Source: an uncultured Alistipes sp. (GTDB taxonomy: Bacteria > Bacteroidota > Bacteroidia > Bacteroidales > Rikenellaceae). From it: 19,607 bases of DNA. Position numbers and translations under genes: made by a program. Numbering within the stretch: the stretch's first letter is position 1; each line of letters opens with the position of its first letter. The notes under the pieces were generated by a model, which did not search any database, was not told where the DNA came from, and was given only the letters and a program-made list of their open reading frames with translations. Positions 7,463 through 13,744 of the stretch are shown here, piece by piece. The stretch is from NCBI GenBank assembly GCA_938014215.1, contig CALLRW010000030.1, positions 1-19,607 on the forward strand, written 5' to 3'.

Positions 7463-7550
7463 GCGCCAACCGGTGCCAACCGGTGCCACACCGAAGACAC
7501 TTTGCCGCCCGTTTCCGGACTTTGGCATTCGTTTGCTTCGGTTGGCACTG
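7463..7550. repeat. Direct and inverted GTGCCAACCG repeats upstream of the xis-like gene
   Basis: Two adjacent copies of GCCAACCGGT (7465-7474 and 7475-7484) are followed by a third partial copy, GCCA. An inverted copy, CGGTTGGCAC, lies at 7539-7548. The cluster sits in the 245-base gap between two DNA-binding protein genes, upstream of the HTH-primase-relaxase operon. It is a good candidate operator or excisionase-binding region. The copies are close enough to be accidental duplicates, so function is unproven. Confidence 0.5.
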
Positions 7551-7576
7551 CCGTGTAATCGGATTCTGTGCGGGAC

Positions 7577-7607
7577 AAAAAAAGAGGGCGGCATGTGCCG
7601 TCCTCTT
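7577..7607 (-). terminator. Intrinsic terminator after the 134-residue HTH gene
   Basis: A 12-bp stem (7582-7593 with 7596-7607, one G-T pair, 2-base spacer) is followed on the minus strand by an unbroken run of T. It lies 22 bases past the stop at 7629. This makes the 134-residue HTH gene a separate transcript from the operon that begins with the gene at 7383. Confidence 0.8.
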
Positions 7608-7628
7608 TGGTGGTGTGGATTTTTGAAC

Positions 7629-8033
7629 CTATCGGAACCGTTCCAATACCTCCCGAACGGCATCGGCCGCAAAGAGGGTGTCGCCGCTGCTTGAGATCTG
7701 AACGCGGCACGGCTCCAGCCATCCGTTTGTGATCCACCGGTCGAGTGTCGGGCGTGCGACGCCCAGCGCCTCGGCAAGCTCCTTTTTGTTGAAGAGCCGG
7801 CTGCCGTTTGCCATCAGATACCGTTCACCCTTGTGCACGCCCAGCCAATAGTCGAAGCGGCGCAGGATTGCGTCGGCATTCTTCAGCTTCGGCTCATACC
7901 GTTCGTAAGCCCAGACGTGCAGGCTCGACGGATCGAATCCGGCAAACTCCGGCCGCTGGTGTAGCTCCCGGACGAGCGTTTCGAAGCTCTCCAGTTCGGA
8001 GGCCCGGATCGTTATTTTTCGGCGGCGCGGCAT
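7629..8033 (-). CDS. Helix-turn-helix DNA-binding protein of a mobile element
   Basis: This 134-residue protein carries a C-terminal HTH, KKELAEALGVARPTLDRWIT (about residues 84-103), followed by a wing-like strand and a final helix. Its N-terminus is basic (MPRRRKITIRASELESF). The middle part (about 20-75) is helical and unassigned. It is monocistronic, with its own terminator, and directly faces an array of 11-bp tandem repeats and an 11-bp inverted repeat upstream. It may bind these as a repressor, excision factor or replication initiator. I know no precise family name beyond HTH/excisionase-like. Confidence 0.8.
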   Translation of the reverse strand: MPRRRKITIRASELESFETLVRELHQRPEFAGFDPSSLHVWAYERYEPKLKNADAILRRFDYWLGVHKGERYLMANGSRLFNKKELAEALGVARPTLDRWITNGWLEPCRVQISSSGDTLFAADAVREVLERFR

Positions 8034-8069
8034 TGAAAAGTCCTTAATTTTCTATTTGAAAATGAATTT

Positions 8070-8131
8070 AAGTGCTTTTTGTTGCTTGATTATCAACGTG
8101 TTGTTGTTTTGATAACAATTAAAAAGCACTT
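8070..8131. repeat. Perfect 11-bp inverted repeat flanking AT-rich dyads
   Basis: AAGTGCTTTTT (8070-8080) is exactly complementary to AAAAAGCACTT (8121-8131). The 40 bases between are AT-rich and hold smaller dyads (TTGATTATCAA and TTGTT...AACAA). The right arm merges into the first units of the 11-bp tandem array. The site lies just upstream of the HTH gene at 8033 and could be its operator or part of a replication origin. Confidence 0.6.
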
Positions 8132-8199
8132 GAAAAGCACTTGAATGGTATTTGAACGGTATTTGAACGATACTTGAACGGTATTTGAACGGCACTTAA
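8125..8199. repeat. Iteron-like array of seven 11-bp tandem repeats
   Basis: Seven units follow one another with an exact 11-base period, starting at 8125, 8136, 8147, 8158, 8169, 8180 and 8191. The consensus is G-G-T-A-T-T-T-G-A-A-C. The first two units have the variant form AGCACTTGAA, and the last is incomplete. An 11-base spacing puts each unit on the same face of the helix, typical of iterons or cooperative operator sites. The array ends inside the stop region of the 8196-9863 gene and lies upstream of the 134-residue HTH gene. Confidence 0.75.
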
Positions 8200-9863
8200 T
8201 TAATGAACCAGTCTGAATTGGGGCCTTTTGATTTATTTGAGATCTTCTCCAGTTTTCTCAATTTGATCAGCATATTTGTGATTTTGTCCTTTTTTTGCTT
8301 TTCATTAAGCAGGTCCGGCAACAGAGGCCAAAGCAATTCATCGATCTCTTTTCGGGATAAGGATTTATGGTCACGCAATGCAGTCAGAAGAAACTCTTCG
8401 CAACGCTTATTCCCAAGACCTTTATGCCCGGAATATTCGATCTTCTGCCCGACTTTCTGTGCAATATGTTTTGCAATATATACCTTGGGTTTTCGTCCTT
8501 CGATCAGATGCTTGTTTCTCAGACGCGTGATTTCCTCGTCGGATAATGTCTTCCCCAATTGCAGGCGGTTCAGCAGTTCGATGTCAAGGAGGCTCAGATC
8601 GGTATTCTGTGCCAAAATATTCGCGTAATTCATATCGAGAATCTTGCCTGTAATGGTTACTTCAACCCGATTGTTGGATAAATCGTAGTCCGGCAAGGGG
8701 AACAGTCTTTGTCTCTGGTAATAGTACATCTTGCGAATACCGCTGCCGATTGTATCGACCATTTTCAGTCCTACCATTGCTGTTGCCAGAAATTGATTTC
8801 TGTATTGTTCCTCCGGAGCATCGCTGATGAGTACCCGTTCGATATTGCCGGGAATGAAAGATCCTTTGTTCGAAAAGACCAGTTTGTCATCGTACTCCAC
8901 TACGTTGATCTGTCCTCCTAGTGTATAATCCTGATGGGCTATCGCGTTGTTTAATGCCTCTCGAATTACATAGGGCTCATAGGTGTCGATCTCTTCAGGG
9001 AACAAGGTCTTGTGTTCGGGGTTGATATAACGGTATTTCAGATTGCGTATTTTGTTGTAAATCCTGTCAACGGCCAATACGAATGGACAGGATACGATCA
9101 TGTAATCCCGTTCGATGTTGTCTTGTCCTCGCAGAATCCATTTGATTTTGGCTACTGCGGGAGAAATCAAATACTCGCTCTCTTCTTTACCAAGCAGGAC
9201 GATGGCTGTATTGGTGATCTTACCGCGAATCGTAATTTTTGCCTTGTTCAGGAATGTGGTGTCGTCCCATAAGGCGATTTCGTCCGTCTTTTCCTCATGG
9301 GCTTTTGTGTATAACTCTCTCGCCTTGGCAATAGCTGCTGGATCCAGGTCTTCCAAAGAGGCGTTTTCGATGATTCCCGCGCTCCAATCCTTCAATTTGG
9401 CCTGATTGCGTATGCGTTCAATTTTTTCGATAGCCAGTCCCTGTAAAGATTCTCCATCGCGTCCGTGGTAATGATCTTGAAAAGCGATTGGGATTCCCTG
9501 TGGAGCAGGCGGGATTTGGAACATTACAACTCTTTTCCCGTTTCTGTACAGTAGCTCATATATCTCGACGAAGGTATGGCGCCCAGTGGTTTGATCTGCA
9601 ATTTTTTTCTTTATTGCATCGAGAGCCGGTCGAGAGTTTTTATACTGACTTCCGACTACCTCATGAGATTTGTTCTCTACGCCGAATATTAACCAAGCGC
9701 AATCCTTCTCTTTCAGGTTGGCTTCATTGCTTAAGGCCGAAAAGTATTGTCCGAGGTCTCGATCATCGAAATTCCGTTCTGCTCTTTTGAATTCAACGAC
9801 CTCGGTCTCTGCCGGAAGACTTAATAAAGAGTCGAGTATGGATGTCAGTTTTTCGGCTGTCAT
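8196..9863 (-). CDS. AlbA_2 (Schlafen-like) and HATPase_c_4 protein with C-terminal winged helix
   Basis: This 555-residue protein has three parts. An N-terminal AlbA_2/Schlafen-type nucleic-acid-binding domain spans about 20-150 (EVVEFKRAERNF, then GRDGESLQ). A GHKL-type ATPase segment spans about 295-400, with REALNNAIAHQDY as the N-box and a following DDKLVFSNKGSF. A C-terminal winged-helix-like region spans about 480-550. Proteins with this order are often annotated as ATP-binding or RecG-related transcriptional regulators. They are frequent cargo in mobile elements, and some Schlafen/AlbA_2 proteins take part in phage defence. Here it sits between the integrase and the mobilization block. 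The gene looks less GC-rich than mobV and the primase, suggesting cargo acquired separately. Whether it regulates or defends cannot be read from sequence. Confidence 0.85.
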   Translation of the reverse strand: MTAEKLTSILDSLLSLPAETEVVEFKRAERNFDDRDLGQYFSALSNEANLKEKDCAWLIFGVENKSHEVVGSQYKNSRPALDAIKKKIADQTTGRHTFVEIYELLYRNGKRVVMFQIPPAPQGIPIAFQDHYHGRDGESLQGLAIEKIERIRNQAKLKDWSAGIIENASLEDLDPAAIAKARELYTKAHEEKTDEIALWDDTTFLNKAKITIRGKITNTAIVLLGKEESEYLISPAVAKIKWILRGQDNIERDYMIVSCPFVLAVDRIYNKIRNLKYRYINPEHKTLFPEEIDTYEPYVIREALNNAIAHQDYTLGGQINVVEYDDKLVFSNKGSFIPGNIERVLISDAPEEQYRNQFLATAMVGLKMVDTIGSGIRKMYYYQRQRLFPLPDYDLSNNRVEVTITGKILDMNYANILAQNTDLSLLDIELLNRLQLGKTLSDEEITRLRNKHLIEGRKPKVYIAKHIAQKVGQKIEYSGHKGLGNKRCEEFLLTALRDHKSLSRKEIDELLWPLLPDLLNEKQKKDKITNMLIKLRKLEKISNKSKGPNSDWFIN

Positions 9864-9946
9864 AAACTTAAGTTTTTGTAAAATTACAAATAATTCTCGA
9901 TAATCAGCAGTTGCGGTCGTTTGTGCGAAAATTCATGTGGGCTTTT

Positions 9947-9975
9947 GTTACCGCCGTAAATTTTACGGCGGTAAC
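9947..9975. terminator. Long perfect hairpin after the integrase gene
   Basis: A 29-base near-perfect palindrome has 14-base arms (GTTACCGCCGTAAA at 9947-9960, TTTACGGCGGTAAC at 9962-9975) around one base. It starts 8 bases beyond the integrase stop. It probably ends integrase transcription, although no clear T-run follows on the minus strand. A protein-binding or recombination site is the alternative. Confidence 0.55.
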
Positions 9976-9983
9976 ATTTCGTC

Positions 9984-11285
9984 TTATTTCCCGCAGAAAT
10001 AGGGGTGGCTCATCAGCTCCAGGGCGGTCTGCTCCTCGGTGATCTTGATATACTTCATGAACTCCCGTTCGGTCTTGTGGCCCGTGATCTTCATGATGGC
10101 GATGGTCGGGATCCCCGCCAGATACATGTTCGTTGCGCCGCTGCGGCGTGCCGTGTGGGTCTTCACCAGGTCGCACTTCTCGACCAGCCGGCTCTTCTTT
10201 TCGCCATTCTCGATGTAGGAGACCTCGACCTTCTCCGTGATGCCCGCCTCGCGTGCAATCTCCTTGATGAGGTGGTTCACCTTCTGCTCGTAGGTTCTCG
10301 GCAGCCGGTTGTCGTACTTTCCCAGGATGGCCTGCAGCTCGGGCCGGACCGGAATGACGACGTGGTTGCCGGTCTTCTGTTGCTTGAGGTCGATGACCTG
10401 CTGTCCGTTCTCCAGCGTGCGGATGTTGCCTTCGTTGATGGTCGAGTAGTCGCTGAAGCGTTGCGCCGTGTAGCACCCCACCAGAAAGATGTCGCGGGCA
10501 ACATCCTTGTGCCGGTTTTTCGAGAGGTCGAGCGCGGCGATGGCCCGGATCTCCGACTCCGTGAGGTAGATGTTCTCCACGTCGGCCGTCAGCACTCGGA
10601 ACTTGCGGCTCTCGATCGCCCCGTTGTCGTGCAGACCCTCCTCGCGGGCCGCACGCATGATGATCTTCAGCTCCTTGACGTGGCGGCCGATCGTATTGAC
10701 GGAGTAGTTCTTGGCGGTGAACCAGGCGACGAAGTCGTCGTAGAACTTCAGGTCGATGTCGGCAAAGTCGAACTGCTTGCGTTTGGCTTTGCAGTACTCG
10801 TCGAACTGCACGACGAACCCCTTGTAGTTCTTGATGGTCGAGGGGCCGTAGCGGAGTTTGTGGATGTTCAGCCGGGTGCCCTCCTCCATCTCGCGCGTGA
10901 AGCGGGCAATGTAGTCGCCGAGCGATTCGCGGCTGCGGACGCGGCGCCCGGTGGTGAGACTGCGGGGGTGGTGGAAACTGTAGATGATCTTCTCCAGCCG
11001 CGTCTTCGTCATTGCGTGCTCGGGATCCTTGGCAATCTCTCCGAGGATGTGGCTGCGCAGTTCGGAGAGGTTCTTGGTCAGCTCGCGCCCCTGCTGCTCG
11101 GTGAAGTCGTCGGTAAAGGTGAAGCGGCTCTTGACCGTTTGCCGCTTGTTGTCCCAGGCGTCCGTCAACACCATATATTGGCTGTCGACGTAGAACTGGT
11201 TGCCACGGCCAACCGTGAAGAGAATTTGGATTTTGACCAGTTTGTTTTTCTGGGTCGAGCGGATGCGATAGCAGAATGAAGCCAT
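9984..11285 (-). CDS. int: Tyrosine recombinase (integrase) of element 1
   Basis: This 433-residue integrase should insert and excise element 1. The N-terminal arm-type DNA-binding region (about 1-60) is followed by a SAM-like core-binding domain (about 115-220, with YIARFTREMEEG) and the catalytic domain (about 235-425). The catalytic residues are all visible: R276 (TAQRFSD), K304 (QQKTG), H377-x-x-R380 (HTARR), H403 (ITGHKTE) and the nucleophile Y412 (FMKYIKI). ATG 11285 is chosen because a -7 element lies about 24 bases upstream and the protein begins with the usual arm-domain strand. Tandem repeats just upstream may be its own binding sites. It stands at the right end of element 1, where an attachment site is expected. 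Confidence 0.94.
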   Translation of the reverse strand: MASFCYRIRSTQKNKLVKIQILFTVGRGNQFYVDSQYMVLTDAWDNKRQTVKSRFTFTDDFTEQQGRELTKNLSELRSHILGEIAKDPEHAMTKTRLEKIIYSFHHPRSLTTGRRVRSRESLGDYIARFTREMEEGTRLNIHKLRYGPSTIKNYKGFVVQFDEYCKAKRKQFDFADIDLKFYDDFVAWFTAKNYSVNTIGRHVKELKIIMRAAREEGLHDNGAIESRKFRVLTADVENIYLTESEIRAIAALDLSKNRHKDVARDIFLVGCYTAQRFSDYSTINEGNIRTLENGQQVIDLKQQKTGNHVVIPVRPELQAILGKYDNRLPRTYEQKVNHLIKEIAREAGITEKVEVSYIENGEKKSRLVEKCDLVKTHTARRSGATNMYLAGIPTIAIMKITGHKTEREFMKYIKITEEQTALELMSHPYFCGK

Positions 11286-11308
11286 AGGTCAGGAGGTTTT
11301 GTCTGCTG

Positions 11309-11344
11309 CAAATGTAATCATTTTTGTCATACATTTGTCATACA
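11309..11344 (-). promoter_or_regulatory. Integrase promoter with 11-bp tandem repeats
   Basis: On the minus strand TACATTTG (11309-11316) fits the -7 consensus TAnnTTTG, about 24 bases from the integrase start. Directly upstream, two exact tandem copies of TTTGTCATACA (plus-strand reading, 11323-11333 and 11334-11344) cover the region where the -33 element should be. This suggests integrase arm-binding or operator sites that would make expression self-limiting. No good -33 element is visible. Confidence 0.5.
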
Positions 11345-11476
11345 TCGGCCGAATTTTCGAAAACTTCCAGACCTCGCAGTTGATGAAAAACAGCTGTAAA
11401 ATATTGATATATAGATAAAATAAAATTAAAATCGGTAAAATTCGATTCAAATTTATGGCGTCCGCTTCAGACCTCA

Positions 11477-11552
11477 AAGAAGGCTTCTAATCAGCTAATT
11501 TTTAGCGATTAAGAGGCCTTCTTCCATTTACGGGGGCGCAGATAGGGGCGCA
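11477..11552. other. Candidate end/attachment region of element 1
   Basis: A long interrupted hairpin spans 11477-11523: the outer stem AAGAAGGC/GCCTTCTT is continued inward by GCTAA/TTAGC. Next come two copies of GGGGCGCA (11533-11540 and 11545-11552) 12 bases apart. The region is upstream of the integrase start, where an attachment site is expected. To its right the sequence changes to that of element 2. Both the boundary and the role of the repeats are inferred. The other end of element 1 is not in the window. Confidence 0.35.
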
Positions 11553-12065
11553 AGTGGTCCGAATTTTCAATATACAGTTAATCACCGCACTATTGAATAA
11601 TCGAGGATTGAAAGGATTTTCGGTCTCTTATTCACGGAACAGTTCATAGACCATCCTCCCGAATTCCCGCCGCCCACTAATAACTGACAAGGCCAGCGGC
11701 CAATCATCACTCCGCTATTATCCCCGATTCCCCGGCATTCCTTGAATAGCAGACGGACTTATTCCCGATCCAATCGTATTGCCGGTTTCAACGACATCCC
11801 GTTTCAACGGAAAAAGCGCCGATATCCAAGCATTATTGACGGGAGATAGGCGCATATTCGTCCGACGGAAGCGGAATCCGGAAATCGGTCCCGCCATAAG
11901 AATAATCGGGACAGGTCGAATTCGGCCGAACAGCGGCACGCCGAACTCCCCCGGTCAATCGGTCGAACAGGATTTCGATTTTCGCCTATTAGAATATCTT
12001 CGTAATAACTAATTTACTTCTCGTTATTATAAGCTATCTATTATCTACCCTTTTAGGTATATAGC
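11553..12065. other. Gene-free region downstream of the replication initiator
   Basis: No convincing gene is visible in these 513 bases. Structures seen are GTTTCAACG twice (11785-11793 and 11801-11809), the inverted repeat GTCCCG/CGGGAC near 11888-11912, AATAAC/GTTATT near 12004-12028, and a hairpin AAGCTAT (12031-12037) with ATAGCTT (12061-12067) that reaches the stop of the replication gene. The last could be its terminator. For rolling-circle elements such a region often holds double- or single-strand origins, but I cannot place an origin here. Confidence 0.4.
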
Positions 12066-13112
12066 TTACTTATTCCTCTTATTATTAGAGGCAGGACGGC
12101 CGATAAAGAGCTCCCGGAGGGTTTCAGTCAGGTTCAGCGCGGGATCGTGCTTACTTATTCTTACGAGATTCCGCCCGAGGTCGATTCGGAACTGACGGCT
12201 TCCGTAATCTCCCGTATCGTAGCGGTCGATCACGCGGATTAAATCCTTCCGAACTTTATAGCGTGCGGATTTCAATCCCTTAACCGTTCGTGAACGACAC
12301 GTCTCCCGGCATCTTTCAAGATATTCCGTATATCCGTATTCGTTCAGTCCTTCGGCGATTAGACGCTCTTTCGGGGTCATTCGCTCCGTAATTCCGATTC
12401 GTTCGAACAGCACGAAATTCCGGGCTTCGCGTGCCAGAAACCGGTAGAGTTCTTCGTATCCGGCTACGAGGTCGGAGACGGTACGGATATCGAGGCCGTT
12501 TTGAGAAAGGGCCTGACGGTCGGCGAGTTTGAATTCATACCGCGGGAAGAAGTAACCGTGCCGGGCCAGCACCTCAAAAATCTCCTCTTGACGGAAACGC
12601 TTCCGAAGAGGCATCTTGGCAACAATCTCGGCGGTTTTATCGTAGAGCATCACCTTCTTATAACCTACGCCGCGGGTTCGATCTCCGAAGTAGAGGGTTT
12701 CATTCTTAATCGAGTTTCGCGGGCGGGTCTTATATCCGGCCATCAGACCGAATAACCGCTGACACGAGATTCGCGTGCGTAGATTCAGCCCGGCCTCGAC
12801 TTGGGTAACACGGCCACGGCTCAATTCTTCGTAGGAGATCTTCAAGCGTCCGGCCAACAGCCTAAAGGCGTGAAGAAGCGTTCCGGAGGTAAAGTCGAGC
12901 AGGGAAGCTCTTCCATAATACCACTTCCGGAGGCTATTTACGATATAGAGAGTCCCCGACCGTTTCGCCAAAATCAAGGCAAGCGGGTGCGGAGTGGTCA
13001 AGGAGAGGCCTTTCAGTCGATATATCGCGATATTACCGTTCTCCTTGACACGCTCGCAGTTCTCAAAAGAGCCCGAAAATCCTTCCAAACGAATCGTTAA
13101 ATTATCTATCAT
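12066..13112 (-). CDS. Replication initiator resembling phage gene II/X (Phage_CRI/RstA-like)
   Basis: This 348-residue protein resembles the rolling-circle replication initiators of filamentous phages and related plasmids. It begins MIDNLTIRLEGF, like the MIDxL starts of that family. It then shows, in family order, VTQVEAGLNL (about 102-111), Y-x-G-D-R...GYKKVMLYDKTAEI (about 141-163), and FPRYEFKL (about 189-196). The LYDK segment contains tyrosines that could act as nicking residues. No classical HxH motif of HUH Rep proteins is evident, as in this subgroup. It would nick the double-stranded origin and start strand displacement. The hairpin-rich gap downstream is a plausible origin. It is the last gene of element 2, and the assignment rests on motif resemblance. 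Confidence 0.6.
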   Translation of the reverse strand: MIDNLTIRLEGFSGSFENCERVKENGNIAIYRLKGLSLTTPHPLALILAKRSGTLYIVNSLRKWYYGRASLLDFTSGTLLHAFRLLAGRLKISYEELSRGRVTQVEAGLNLRTRISCQRLFGLMAGYKTRPRNSIKNETLYFGDRTRGVGYKKVMLYDKTAEIVAKMPLRKRFRQEEIFEVLARHGYFFPRYEFKLADRQALSQNGLDIRTVSDLVAGYEELYRFLAREARNFVLFERIGITERMTPKERLIAEGLNEYGYTEYLERCRETCRSRTVKGLKSARYKVRKDLIRVIDRYDTGDYGSRQFRIDLGRNLVRISKHDPALNLTETLRELFIGRPASNNKRNK

Positions 13113-13131
13113 AACACAAATAGCTTTTCTA

Positions 13132-13139
13132 CAAAGATA
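13132..13139 (-). promoter_or_regulatory. -7 element upstream of the replication initiator
   Basis: TATCTTTG on the minus strand (plus-strand CAAAGATA) matches TAnnTTTG exactly, 20 bases upstream of the ATG at 13112. No clear -33 TTTG is visible. The rest of the gap up to 13326 is AT-rich and contains the inverted repeats CCTCTTA/TAAGAGG and TTATAT/ATATAA. Confidence 0.55.
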
Positions 13140-13326
13140 ACGATTCTATACCTCTTATTTTCTATTTCTCAACCGTTTAAGAGGAAAATCGGACTCTTTC
13201 GCTTACAGAATCCCTATGAATAGCTGGTTTTCGAGGCCTATTATATTTTCTTATATAAAACCGGAAAATCATTAACTACTCGCGCGGTTATATTTTGGGA
13301 AGAGAGGCGCAAACGGGCAGCGGGCA

Positions 13327-13641
13327 TTATACCTCTTTCAAATCCGCTTCCGATACGTTCATATAATCGTTATCCTCATCCATCTCCTTTCGAGCTATTC
13401 GTTTCTGGGTCTCCATCCACTCCCACTCTTCAAACCTCTTTTCGAGCGTCTTACCCAGGGCCGCCAACCCGATAATGGCGACTATCGGCGAGAAGAAAAT
13501 CGCGATCAGCAGCCATTCGGCTACCGAGCGGCCGTAGTTTTTAGCCATTCGGCAGACAATACTTATACAAACGAGTATCCCAATGATACACCAAGCGATA
13601 AAAAAGCCTCCGAAGAGATCAACCAAAGCGTAGTAGTTCAT
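13327..13641 (-). CDS. Small two-helix membrane protein of element 2
   Basis: This 104-residue protein has two hydrophobic segments, about residues 8-31 (LFGGFFIAWCIIGILVCISI) and about 43-62 (WLLIAIFFSPIVAIIGLAAL). They are joined by a short basic loop with GRSVAEW, a motif often seen in small bacterial membrane proteins. A strongly charged, Glu-rich helical tail follows (about 67-104). It lies between the replication initiator and the 565-residue gene. Possible roles are superinfection immunity, membrane anchoring of a defence effector, or a minor phage coat/assembly protein. None is shown by the sequence. It lacks a signal peptide typical of a major filamentous coat protein. Confidence 0.65.
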   Translation of the reverse strand: MNYYALVDLFGGFFIAWCIIGILVCISIVCRMAKNYGRSVAEWLLIAIFFSPIVAIIGLAALGKTLEKRFEEWEWMETQKRIARKEMDEDNDYMNVSEADLKEV

Positions 13642-13744
13642 CGTTTTATAAAGATTAGTTTATAGAAATTAGTCGGTTCTTTTATACGTCCCGAAGCCCT
13701 TTCCCGGAGGCTATTCGGGCGGTCGCAGCGAGATCGGAAATATC

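Noticed and set aside
8125..8199. CRISPR array
   Set aside because: The repeats are 11 bases long and directly adjacent with no spacers, and no cas genes are present.
9904..11334. Second long minus-strand frame of 476 codons over the integrase
   Set aside because: The overlapping frame 9984-11285 contains all tyrosine recombinase catalytic residues. This one gives compositionally biased sequence and is a shadow.
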